Positions 8,214 to 15,073 are shown, counted from the first letter of the stretch. The stretch is DNA of 33,176 nt from Ruminococcus sp. UBA3280 (GCA_002362175.1 DETU01000040.1:1-33176); one strand, 5' to 3'. A program made the numbers and translations. Notes: generated by a model not told the origin, from the sequence alone.

Positions 8214-8372
8214 ATGTATCATAATTATCGTTATCAGGTAACGTGTATGGTATGCGGTCGTAGACAGACATATAGTGGAATGTACACTAATTTGCGTTCT
8301 GAATCAGAGGCAATAGCTACATTAAAAAGGCAATATCCAAATATTGTTGATTATGATGTATGGGAGGCGTAA
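8214..8372 (+). CDS. 52-residue CxxC mini-protein
   Basis: Short gene with every sign of being real: a promoter at 8128-8155, AAAGGAGGTGATTT (a near-perfect ribosome binding site, 8 nt before the ATG) and a terminator after the stop. The product starts MYHNYRYQVTCMVCGRRQTY and ends DYDVWEA. It has one CxxC pair (C11, C14) followed by GRRQTY, resembling half of a zinc ribbon, and a helical SEAIATLKRQYP segment. No signal peptide or membrane segment. A dimeric zinc-binding or nucleic-acid-binding role is possible; no family is recognised. Confidence 0.7.
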   Translation: MYHNYRYQVTCMVCGRRQTYSGMYTNLRSESEAIATLKRQYPNIVDYDVWEA

Positions 8373-8392
8373 GAAATAATATTAAAACAAAA

Positions 8393-8424
8393 AAGGACTG
8401 TCATTTTAATGACAGTCCTTTTAA
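8393..8424 (+). terminator. Terminator after the 52-residue gene
   Basis: AAGGACTGTCATT (8393-8405) pairs perfectly with AATGACAGTCCTT (8408-8420), followed by TTAAT. The outer arm repeats the spoIIID terminator sequence. Confidence 0.75.
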
Positions 8425-8440
8425 TCTATATGAAAAGCAT

Positions 8441-8503
8441 CGTTTTGATTTACGCCCTAAGTTCCGGAGCAATTCACGGGCGTAAATCAGCCACTCCAAA
8501 ACG
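8441..8503. repeat. 63-bp imperfect inverted repeat, candidate dispersed element
   Basis: CGTTTTG (8441-8447) pairs with CAAAACG (8497-8503), and the inner arms GATTTACGCCC (8447-8457) and GGGCGTAAATC (8478-8488) pair perfectly. An 8-nt bulge on the right and a 20-nt loop with a TCCGGA palindrome complete the structure. It lies between transcription units with no T-run, so it is not an ordinary terminator. Its GC content is higher than the surroundings. A REP/MITE-like dispersed repeat or a structured RNA are the options. Confidence 0.5.
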
Positions 8504-8655
8504 GCATATATCAAAAATCCCTGCTTACTTTATTTTATGCAGAAACTTGTGAAATGCAACAAAGAAATTTCTGGTATTCTTACAATCTGTCATTTTTGTT
8601 ATATTTCTGTAACTGAATGGAATATTTCCGTAAGCAAATCGGTGCTTTTTTGTTA
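8504..8655. other. Non-coding stretch with weak hairpins
   Basis: No credible gene. CAGAAACTT (8540-8548) can pair with AAATTTCTG (8565-8573), and AAGCA/TGCTT (8632-8647) is followed by six Ts, a weak terminator shape. A 45-codon open frame at 8537 has no ribosome binding site. Confidence 0.35.
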
Positions 8656-8684
8656 TTGCAATTTTCTTTCGTAAGTATTATAAT
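8656..8684 (+). promoter_or_regulatory. Promoter of the lipoprotein leader
   Basis: TTGCAA (8656-8661) and TATAAT (8679-8684), spacer 17 bp. Start expected near 8691, 155 nt before the lipoprotein ATG. Confidence 0.6.
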
Positions 8685-8690
8685 ATAATC

Positions 8691-8805
8691 ACAACAATAT
8701 TAAACATTGTAAAAAAAGAAAATTTCCTCTGCGTCTCACACAACGCAGGTACTAACACACACCTTTAAAAAGAAAACTGCCGAATTATTTTCGACAGTTT
8801 TCTTT
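8691..8805 (+). ncRNA. Structured leader or small RNA ending in an intrinsic terminator
   Basis: Downstream of the 8656-8684 promoter the RNA can form ACAAT/ATTGT (8694-8710), a GC-rich hairpin CTGCGT (8729-8734) with ACGCAG (8743-8748), and a terminator hairpin whose arms lie at 8769-8783 and 8791-8805 (one mismatch, T-rich end). An upstream A-rich segment (8713-8721, AAAAGAAAA) is complementary to the terminator's 3' arm (TTTTCTTT), a possible antiterminator. Because the only visible promoter for the lipoprotein lies before this terminator, it may be a cis-acting attenuator; an independent small RNA is the alternative. I match it to no known riboswitch class. Confidence 0.45.
8769..8805 (+). 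terminator. Terminator inside the lipoprotein leader
   Basis: AAAGAAAACTGCCGA pairs with TCGACAGTTTTCTTT with a single C-A mismatch, 40 nt before the ATG at 8846. See the leader entry. Confidence 0.65.
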
Positions 8806-8845
8806 ATATAGTCCGGTGTAAAAAATAATTATTAAAGGTGATATT

Positions 8846-9985
8846 ATGAAAAGATTTGTTTTATTTGTTTTGTTTATTATTACATTTTCATTTATATTTA
8901 CGGGTTGCAGGAAAGATTTGAATGAAGAAGAAGTCCTTAAGTATCTTAAAAACCGTTATCATCAGACATTTACGCTTGTATCGTCCAAAAAATATCCACG
9001 TGAGGAGCGTAATTATCTTGACGAACGTGTTGAGCCAATCACTACAACATACGGTGCGGGAAATAAAGATGATATTGTTGACATCTACATGGACGAAAAC
9101 GGTATTGAATTTCATGTGTATCATTTTTTTAGATATGGAATAGCTGGAAACTGGCTTGTTACTGATGATTATTGTGTACAGAAACTTATTTCACAGTCTG
9201 AACTTTATGCACCGTTGGAAGAATCAGAATTTGATTTTAAATATTTCAATACTATCGGTATGGACGAAGAACGTTATGCAGGATTTTATGTTACTGTTTC
9301 GGAATATGAGGACATAAGACCCGTTGCAGAAGTTGCGTTTGAAGCTGTACAGAATGAAAAAGCAGTTTTATGTTATTACGGAATTATTGACAATGACGAC
9401 TTTTTCAATATGTCAATTATTCCTGCAATATATCTTGTTACAGAAAACGGTGAAGAACTTGGCAGACTTAAATTCCGCACTGAACAGATACCGCAGGTCA
9501 CAGACAAAGAGGATTTTATTCACATTGCCGAAAAACGTTTTTCACACAGTGATGACTATCACTATAACAATAAGTACGACACAATTCCTTTGTATGCTGA
9601 CAGCAGACAAGTTGCTTTTTTGGAACGTGAATACTGGGACGGACGTTATAATATTAAGGACAGCGTTCCGCTTCATAAAAAAATGAAATTTAAACAACTA
9701 TGTACTTTGTGTGAACTGGCAGGGTATACCATTACATCAAAGGGCGACAAGTTTCGTATTGAAAAAGGTGATGACAGAATTACTATACAACGTACTAAAA
9801 ACTTGATTTCAGAAAGAAGTGATTTTACTGTTTATAAAAACGGTAAAGTTTTTGTTACCGAGGGTGAAATAGATGATATTTTGCAGGAAGATGTATGCCG
9901 TCTTACAATTGCAGACTATTATTACCTTTTTGGTATAAAGATTATTGTTGACTATGAAAACGAAAAGGCATTTGTTGAATGGTAA
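8846..9985 (+). CDS. Lipoprotein of unknown function, possible stalk-type C-terminal domain
   Basis: 379 residues. The N-terminus is a lipoprotein signal (hydrophobic stretch, then FTGC with C21 as the lipidated Cys), so the protein is anchored outside the membrane. Residues about 25-240 are not recognised. The last 110 residues (VPLHKKMKFKQLC, LAGYTITSKGDKFRIEKG, VYKNGKVFVTEGEID, FGIKIIVDYENEKAFVEW) have the strand order of a copper-amine-oxidase-N-like stalk domain, a wall-associated fold; this is a weak, by-eye match. AAAGGTG precedes the ATG. Expression may depend on the attenuator-like leader. It is the first of four unrecognised genes in the same direction. Confidence 0.75.
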   Translation: MKRFVLFVLFIITFSFIFTGCRKDLNEEEVLKYLKNRYHQTFTLVSSKKYPREERNYLDERVEPITTTYGAGNKDDIVDIYMDENGIEFHVYHFFRYGIAGNWLVTDDYCVQKLISQSELYAPLEESEFDFKYFNTIGMDEERYAGFYVTVSEYEDIRPVAEVAFEAVQNEKAVLCYYGIIDNDDFFNMSIIPAIYLVTENGEELGRLKFRTEQIPQVTDKEDFIHIAEKRFSHSDDYHYNNKYDTIPLYADSRQVAFLEREYWDGRYNIKDSVPLHKKMKFKQLCTLCELAGYTITSKGDKFRIEKGDDRITIQRTKNLISERSDFTVYKNGKVFVTEGEIDDILQEDVCRLTIADYYYLFGIKIIVDYENEKAFVEW

Positions 9986-10034
9986 GTAAAATGATTTATA
10001 ATATATTTTACTGTGAATTTCAGTGAGGTGAATT

Positions 10035-10412
10035 ATGGAAAATATCAGACGGATAAAAGGCATCGACGAACTTTTAAAAAAACTTCCTGAAGGGTATCGG
10101 TCTTTTTACCATTTCGGAACTATTTTAAGCCTTAATTACGGAAAAGAGTTCGACTATGAAAAAGCTTTTGATTATGTGGATTGTATAGACATGATACTGA
10201 CAGACCGGGAACACAAATATAAAATAAATGTTAAACTGATTGATATTGTTGGTGAGATGAGTTTTGATATACTTAACGGTTTCTGGAGCGGTCTGAACAT
10301 AATATATCATGAATCTTATGATTACAGACATTATGAGTTTACAAGTTTTGAACAGGATATTTCTTTTGATGTGTGGTGCAGGGATATTTCTGTAAAGCTG
10401 GTGGAGGATTGA
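10035..10412 (+). CDS. Unknown cytosolic protein, 125 residues
   Basis: Hydrophilic, acidic, no signal peptide. The C-terminal half (GFWSGLNIIYHES, YEFTSFEQDISFDVWCRDISVKL) alternates strands in the manner of small immunity-like or DUF proteins of Firmicutes, but I cannot name a family. GAGGTGAATT lies just before the ATG. It follows the lipoprotein by 49 bp, which contain a short hairpin (9985-10012), and precedes the next gene by 4 bp, so it is in an operon with genes for secreted proteins. Confidence 0.7.
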   Translation: MENIRRIKGIDELLKKLPEGYRSFYHFGTILSLNYGKEFDYEKAFDYVDCIDMILTDREHKYKINVKLIDIVGEMSFDILNGFWSGLNIIYHESYDYRHYEFTSFEQDISFDVWCRDISVKLVED

Positions 10413-10416
10413 CACA

Positions 10417-11112
10417 ATGAAAAAAATCAGAAATATATTTTTTTGTCTTATATGTGTATTTATTATGACGTTTACCTGTTGTTGTTTCGCTAAGGTTGTT
10501 GACGGAATCCCAAGTGAGAATAATAAGGAGGGTTTTAAATACAAAGGTCGGTCATATACATATACCGGTCTGTACATTGCAGATATGGACAAGAAATATA
10601 TGGGCGTGGAGAAAAATTACCATTCACGTGTTTACTTTGTCGGTGACGAAAATAATCCCGATATAGTTATAGTTTCGGGGCGTGACAATACAAGCGTCTA
10701 TAAGGCTGACGATTATGAAATAAAAACAGACGGAAATATTACCCAAGTCATCATTGACCCTAATTATAGAGACCCGAATGATACTGTATTATATAAGGAA
10801 AAGGATATTGACATGATAAACAAACTTATTTCTGTTGACGGAAAAACGCAGGAATATGAACTTGAAAATTTTTATACACATGGAAATGTACTATGTTTTG
10901 AGTATGACGGTTGTCTTGCCGCTGACCCACAGGTAAAATGCGGATATATAGCTGAAATCAATGATAAATGGATTTATGTAAGTCCTGAAAATCGAGAAAA
11001 TATAAAAATGTCTGACGATAATTCCATTGTATTTTATGGTGTTGAAATTGACGATGCCCAACTTATAAGCTGGATTGAAAAAAGTGACATATCAAAAGGA
11101 TTGAACTACTGA
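10417..11112 (+). CDS. Secreted protein or lipoprotein, unknown function
   Basis: 231 residues with a clear signal sequence (KKIRNIFFCLICVFIMTFTCCCFA). Three successive cysteines at the end of the hydrophobic core could include a lipidated Cys, but the lipobox is not canonical; signal peptidase I cleavage after CFA is the alternative. The mature part is beta-rich with many Tyr and Asp residues and no recognised domain. GGAGG overlaps the stop of the upstream gene and the ATG lies 4 bp after that stop, so the two are probably co-translated. A terminator at 11118-11147 closes the operon. Confidence 0.72.
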   Translation: MKKIRNIFFCLICVFIMTFTCCCFAKVVDGIPSENNKEGFKYKGRSYTYTGLYIADMDKKYMGVEKNYHSRVYFVGDENNPDIVIVSGRDNTSVYKADDYEIKTDGNITQVIIDPNYRDPNDTVLYKEKDIDMINKLISVDGKTQEYELENFYTHGNVLCFEYDGCLAADPQVKCGYIAEINDKWIYVSPENRENIKMSDDNSIVFYGVEIDDAQLISWIEKSDISKGLNY

Positions 11113-11117
11113 TTAAA

Positions 11118-11147
11118 AAAATTGTCGGAATTATTCCCGACAATTTT
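11118..11147 (+). terminator. Terminator after the 10417-11112 gene
   Basis: AAAATTGTCGG pairs with CCGACAATTTT around a short AT-rich loop, followed by more Ts. Confidence 0.75.
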
Positions 11148-11162
11148 TAACAGATATTTTGA

Positions 11163-11669
11163 ATGGAGGTATTGATAATTAAAAAGACTAATGTTTTATT
11201 GATAATCGGAATATTGCTTACACTTTTTATATTATCATGTATAATATATAAGCCTTTTTATTACAGAGTATATATAGGATACAGAATAAAGGGAAACATT
11301 TCGGTTACAGTTGATAATGAAGTATATCTGCTTGAAAAAGATAAAATAAGTCTTTCAGATTCCGGTAAAATCAGTATAAATGATAACGGAACGGCGGATA
11401 TTTTATTCCATGCCGGTAAATACGGAAATTATGAATTTAATTTATTGGGCATACCGACAGAAAAAACTGTTACAGTCAATTGCTTTCAGCATAACTGGTG
11501 GAACGTTCAGAAATTTGAAATTAATGTCCGAATTGATACTTCCGCAAATACCATTCATTATACCGGATATTACAGTTATATATCAGACAGTGGGAATAAA
11601 ACATATGAAAAGATAGATAAAACCCAGTCGTTGAATGAAAGTAAACATGAATTACTTTTCGGCATATGA
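11163..11669 (+). CDS. Membrane-anchored small protein with doubtful start codon
   Basis: Up to 168 residues, one N-terminal membrane segment (VLLIIGILLTLFILSCII) and a beta-rich outside domain of about 130 residues (GNISVTVDNEVYLLEKD, YGNYEFNLLGIPTEKTVTV); unknown family. The start is odd: the only ribosome binding site, GGAGG at 11165-11169, overlaps the ATG at 11163. TTG at 11172 is only 2 nt from it, while ATT at 11178 lies at the ideal 8 nt and would begin the protein as (M)KKTNVLLIIG, a classic N-terminus. The stop codon abuts the stop codon of glgB on the other strand with no gap. No promoter was identified after the preceding terminator. Confidence 0.6.
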   Translation: MEVLIIKKTNVLLIIGILLTLFILSCIIYKPFYYRVYIGYRIKGNISVTVDNEVYLLEKDKISLSDSGKISINDNGTADILFHAGKYGNYEFNLLGIPTEKTVTVNCFQHNWWNVQKFEINVRIDTSANTIHYTGYYSYISDSGNKTYEKIDKTQSLNESKHELLFGI

Positions 11670-13484
11670 TTATTTTTTCTTTTTGGTGAGCAGAAACATT
11701 CTTGCACTATACGGCGGTATATTCATATCGATGTGATTTTCTTTATAGGTGAAATCGGTTTTTCCGTCGGGAGTGTGGCCGCTGTAAATCTGATTATCGG
11801 AGTCAAGAAGAAGTTCTACTTTATAGCCCTCACCGACTGTAACGGAGTACTCTGACTGATACCAGTCCGAGAAGTTTATTACAGCAAGAATATCACCGTC
11901 CGCACTCTTTCTTCTTATAGCGTATACACAACGGTCTGTTGAATTACAGTCCTCCCACATGAAATTAGTGGGGTCATAGTCGTAATGGAGGGCATTGTAT
12001 TTAAGATAAATCTTATTAAGAGTTTTGATGTATTCACTGAAAGAATCGTGCATAGGATATTTCAGCATATCCCAGTCCTGTTCACGTTTTTCGTCCCATT
12101 CACGAAGCTGACCTATTTCGTTGCCCATGAAATTGAGCTTTTTTCCGGGGTGAGCCATCATGAACATATAAAAAGCCCTTGCCTGTGGGAATTTATTTTC
12201 ATAATCCCCGTGCATTTTCTGTGCGATTGTAGCTTTTCCGTGAACTACTTCATCGTGGGAGAGAGGAAGTATAAATCTTTCATTATAGAAATAGAGCATA
12301 GCAAAAGTAAGTTTGTGGTAGTCACTGCTTCTGTACATTGGTGAAGTCTGCATATATTCAAGTGAATCGTGCATCCAGCCGAGACACCACTTATAGTCAA
12401 AACCAAGTCCGCCCTCTGATACGGGAGCTGTTACTTTCGGATATGAAGAAGAATCTTCAGCGGAAATAATAGCCGAAGGGTGACGTGCTTTAAGACCTGT
12501 ATTCATATTTTTAAGAAATTCTATTGCATTTCTGTTTTCGCCTCTGTGTTCATTGCCCTGCCAGTAAATAATGTTGCGGATAGCGTCCATTCTGAGACCG
12601 TCAAAATGGTACATATCAAGCCAGTAGTTAGCGGCTGACTGTATAAACGTACGTACTTCGCCTTTTGAGTGATTGAAGTTTCTGCTTCCCCATTCGTTGT
12701 ATCCTGTATCGAGGTCGGGGAACTCATAAAGGTGTGTACCGTCATATTCTGTGAGGGCATAGTGGTCAACGGCAAAATGCACGGGAACAAAATCAACTAT
12801 TACGCCTATTCCGTGCTTATGGCATTTATCAATGAGTTCCATAAGCTGTTTTGGTGTTCCGTAACGTGATGTAGGTGCAAAGAATCCTGTAATCTGATAA
12901 CCCCACGATTCGTCGCTTGGGTGTTCACTTATCGGCATAAGTTCAATGAAATTGTAGCCATATTCAAGAGCGTATTCGATAAGCATATCTGCCATTTCAG
13001 AGTAATTGTACCAGCCATCCTCGTCACCTTTTTTTCTTTTGCTTTCAGGCTTTTTCCTCCATGAACCGAGATGTACTTCATAGATATTCATCGGTTTGTC
13101 ACGGCAGTCTGTACGCTGATTAAGCCATTTTTCGTCATGGAATTTATAATTGTCGATTCTTCTTATAACAGAACAAGTTCCGGGACGAACTTCCATAGAA
13201 CAGCCATAGGGGTCGCAGTGGTCAATAAAATTATTTTTTTTGTCATATATACGGTATTTATAACGCATACCCTCTTTTGCTTCGGGACAGATAATCTCAA
13301 AGAATCTTCCGTCCTCAACTTTGTTCATGGGAATATCTTCCCATTCGCTGAAATCTCCCACGAGGGAAACTTTTGAAGCATTCGGAGCGTAAGTTCTGAA
13401 AACATAGCCCTTTTTGGAGTAATGAACACCGAGATATTCATATGCATTGAATATCTCTCCTTTGTAAAATCCGTAAATATCCAT
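11670..13484 (-). CDS. glgB: 1,4-alpha-glucan branching enzyme
   Basis: Glycogen branching enzyme: cuts alpha-1,4 chains and rejoins the fragment through an alpha-1,6 bond. 604 residues from the ATG at 13484, which has GGAGAG 7 nt upstream; the longer frame to 13520 lacks one. An N-terminal CBM48 (about 20-110, FRTYAPNASKVSLVGDFSEW) precedes the GH13 catalytic barrel: DFVPVHF (region I), GLRMDAIRN with nucleophile D300 (II), SAEDSS with acid/base E343 (III) and LSHDEVVHG (IV). A beta domain ends the protein (about 505-604). The length fits the GlgB family. Other glycogen genes are not in the window. Promoter at 13538-13566. Confidence 0.95.
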   Translation of the reverse strand: MDIYGFYKGEIFNAYEYLGVHYSKKGYVFRTYAPNASKVSLVGDFSEWEDIPMNKVEDGRFFEIICPEAKEGMRYKYRIYDKKNNFIDHCDPYGCSMEVRPGTCSVIRRIDNYKFHDEKWLNQRTDCRDKPMNIYEVHLGSWRKKPESKRKKGDEDGWYNYSEMADMLIEYALEYGYNFIELMPISEHPSDESWGYQITGFFAPTSRYGTPKQLMELIDKCHKHGIGVIVDFVPVHFAVDHYALTEYDGTHLYEFPDLDTGYNEWGSRNFNHSKGEVRTFIQSAANYWLDMYHFDGLRMDAIRNIIYWQGNEHRGENRNAIEFLKNMNTGLKARHPSAIISAEDSSSYPKVTAPVSEGGLGFDYKWCLGWMHDSLEYMQTSPMYRSSDYHKLTFAMLYFYNERFILPLSHDEVVHGKATIAQKMHGDYENKFPQARAFYMFMMAHPGKKLNFMGNEIGQLREWDEKREQDWDMLKYPMHDSFSEYIKTLNKIYLKYNALHYDYDPTNFMWEDCNSTDRCVYAIRRKSADGDILAVINFSDWYQSEYSVTVGEGYKVELLLDSDNQIYSGHTPDGKTDFTYKENHIDMNIPPYSARMFLLTKKKK

Positions 13485-13537
13485 TAAAAATCTCTCCGTT
13501 TCTGATTGACATTTCCGCATTATGCGAGTATAATATA

Positions 13538-13566
13538 ATTATATGATGAAATGATATATAATTCAA
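13538..13566 (-). promoter_or_regulatory. glgB promoter
   Basis: Minus-strand TTGAAT (13566-13561) and TATAAT (13543-13538), 17 bp apart. It lies in the intergenic region shared with the divergent TetR-family gene, so that regulator could act here, but no clean operator palindrome is visible. Confidence 0.6.
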
Positions 13567-13635
13567 TAATCATTTTTCAACATAAGTCTATTATACGACT
13601 GATGTCGCAAATTGTCTATTACAGGAGGGACGTTT

Positions 13636-14169
13636 ATGGATTTAAGAGTGGAGAAAACAAAACGCAGTATTATAAATGCGTTTCTGAATCTGCGGTCACG
13701 TAAACCGCTGGAGAAAATCACTGTCAAGGAGCTTGCCGAACTTGCACAGATAAACAAGGCAACTTTCTATCTGCATTATCATGATATATATGAATTGTCA
13801 GAATCACTTGAAAGGGAAGTTATTGAGTCGTCACTTCTTAACATAGAACACCCCGACACTGTTTTTAAGGACGCAAAACAGTTTATCAAAGAACTTACCA
13901 TATCAATCTCCGCTAATGAACAGCTTATCAAAACTCTTTTTGAGGGCAGTAGAAGCGGACGTTTCATTGAACTTTTTGAAAGAGGCTTGACTGAACTGAT
14001 AAAAAAGTCTTATCCGGAATATAATCCGAGCATTGAGAGAAAAATGGTAATGACATATCTTATTCATGGTGGATATTATACTTATTTCAAATACTGTGAT
14101 TACGGTATTGAACCTGTTCTAAGAATAATTGAGAAATGTTCGGAGGCAATTGTTGAACCATATAAATAA
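13636..14169 (+). CDS. TetR/AcrR-family transcriptional regulator
   Basis: 177-residue DNA-binding regulator. The N-terminal helix-turn-helix is clear (TKRSIINAFLNLRSRKPLEKITVKELAELAQINKATFYLHYHDIYEL, about 7-53), and the rest is the all-helical ligand and dimerisation domain, which has the look of the TetR subgroup with DhaS/YcnC-type C-termini. The ATG at 13636 is preceded by AGGAGGG; the frame is open to 13612 but lacks a site there. It diverges from glgB, whose promoter is within 100 bp, and stands before a Cys-rich DUF1540 gene. Ligand unknown. Confidence 0.88.
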   Translation: MDLRVEKTKRSIINAFLNLRSRKPLEKITVKELAELAQINKATFYLHYHDIYELSESLEREVIESSLLNIEHPDTVFKDAKQFIKELTISISANEQLIKTLFEGSRSGRFIELFERGLTELIKKSYPEYNPSIERKMVMTYLIHGGYYTYFKYCDYGIEPVLRIIEKCSEAIVEPYK

Positions 14170-14205
14170 TTTTTGTTTGTAAAGTGAATATTTCATTGTT
14201 GTCCG

Positions 14206-14214
14206 TGATATAAT
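14206..14214 (+). promoter_or_regulatory. Extended -10 promoter of the DUF1540 gene
   Basis: TGATATAAT fits the TGnTATAAT extended -10 form; no good -35 is seen. A small GGCT/AGCC hairpin (14221-14233) follows in the leader. Confidence 0.4.
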
Positions 14215-14261
14215 ATTAATGGCTCAGGTAGCCGGATAACAATCATAAGGAGATATTCAAA

Positions 14262-14444
14262 ATGGAAAACAAGAAGAAAAATGACCACATCAAATGTACC
14301 GTTTCTCAGTGCCAGCATAATATGGTGACTGAAAATTACTGTTCACTCGGCTGTATCTGTGTAGGTACTCACGAGGATAATCCGACTGTTCCGGAATGTA
14401 CCGACTGCAATTCTTTCGTTAAGAGAACAGGCTGCTGTAACTGA
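14262..14444 (+). CDS. DUF1540 Cys-rich protein
   Basis: 60-residue protein with nine cysteines. The pattern IKCTVSQCQHN, YCSLGCICVGTH, PECTDCNSF matches DUF1540, a family of small metal-binding proteins of Clostridia and Bacilli whose function is unknown; zinc or other metal coordination by the cysteines is expected. AAGGAG lies about 10 nt before the ATG. Probably transcribed alone from 14206-14214. It follows the TetR gene by about 90 bp and could also be co-transcribed with it. Confidence 0.88.
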   Translation: MENKKKNDHIKCTVSQCQHNMVTENYCSLGCICVGTHEDNPTVPECTDCNSFVKRTGCCN

Positions 14445-14452
14445 TTCCCTCC

Positions 14453-14472
14453 GCCCGAATGTTGATTCGGGC
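14453..14472 (+). terminator. Possible weak terminator hairpin
   Basis: GCCCGAAT pairs perfectly with ATTCGGGC around GTTG, 9 bp after the DUF1540 stop, but no T-run follows, so termination would be weak or factor-dependent. Confidence 0.4.
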
Positions 14473-14547
14473 AATACATAATATTGTGCAAAATAAATAA
14501 AAGTTATCCTCAAATACAGTCAATACGGTAAAAATAAAGCTTTTTAC

Positions 14548-14576
14548 TTGCAATATCTCTGAAATTAATGTATAAT
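14548..14576 (+). promoter_or_regulatory. Promoter of the IreB-family gene, with a leader of about 200 nt
   Basis: TTGCAA (14548-14553) and TATAAT (14571-14576) with a 17-bp spacer. The ATG is at 14780, so the untranslated leader would be close to 200 nt. It contains a 19-codon open frame at 14595 with no ribosome binding site and a weak TTGACA at 14725-14730 without a good -10. I see no strong hairpin in the leader. Confidence 0.5.
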
Positions 14577-14779
14577 TATAAATGAGAAACTAAAATGAGG
14601 CTTTCAACACTCTATGAAAAAATTTTGTCAGTATGCAAATCGCCGTTTATTTAAGGATTTGTTTCATTACCGAAAATTATTTCTTGTGCGGATAAGTTTC
14701 ATATGGTATTCTTTTAACTTCTTGTTGACACATCTATGTTGCGTACAGATTAATTCTAATCGTCAGGAGGCTTTAATTT

Positions 14780-15025
14780 ATGAATGATAAAACAATGACA
14801 TTTTCCGTGAACGAAGATAAGGAGAAAGAGCTTAAGAAAAATCTTACGATTATTTATGACGCTTTGACACAGAAAGGCTATAATCCCATAAATCAGATTG
14901 TAGGCTATATTCTGTCGGAAGACCCCACTTACATAACAACCTATAACAATGCGAGAAATCTTATCCGTCATATTGACCGTGATGAACTTTTGCAGGTGCT
15001 TGTAAGTTCGTATCTTAATTCATGA
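14780..15025 (+). CDS. ireB: IreB-family (UPF0297) regulatory phosphoprotein
   Basis: 81 residues matching IreB/YrzL: the N-terminus DKTMTFSVN, then the hallmark QKGYNPINQIVGYILSEDPTYITTYNNARNLIRHIDRDEL and VSSYL. In Enterococcus faecalis IreB is phosphorylated on N-terminal threonines by the PASTA kinase IreK and modulates cephalosporin resistance; T5 and T7 here are candidate sites, by analogy. In many Firmicutes the gene sits next to ruvX and alaS; here it stands alone between a DUF1540 gene and a toxin-antitoxin operon. AGGAGG lies about 10 nt before the ATG. Confidence 0.92.
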   Translation: MNDKTMTFSVNEDKEKELKKNLTIIYDALTQKGYNPINQIVGYILSEDPTYITTYNNARNLIRHIDRDELLQVLVSSYLNS

Positions 15026-15027
15026 GA

Positions 15028-15073
15028 TTTTTTCCGTTTCTATGTACGGACAAGTGCGTAAATACGGAAAAAA
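15028..15073 (+). repeat. Stem-loop right after the ireB stop codon
   Basis: TTTTTTCCGT (15028-15037) pairs perfectly with ACGGAAAAAA (15064-15073), enclosing a 26-nt loop with a TACG/CGTA pair. It may protect the 3' end or act together with the next hairpin in termination. Confidence 0.45.

Noticed and set aside
8537..8674. 45-codon open frame with several cysteines (MQKLVKCNKEISG...)
   Set aside because: No ribosome binding site, it runs through the -35 box of the 8656 promoter, and it overlaps hairpins; taken as chance.
9809..10592. Minus-strand open frames across the orphan surface-gene cluster
   Set aside because: No ribosome binding sites; they overlap well-supported plus-strand genes.
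13570..13635. TetR operator between glgB and the regulator
   Set aside because: AGTC/GACT halves at about 13585-13600 match only at the ends; too weak to call.
14595..14654. 19-codon frame in the ireB leader as a leader peptide
   Set aside because: No ribosome binding site and no run of a regulatory codon.
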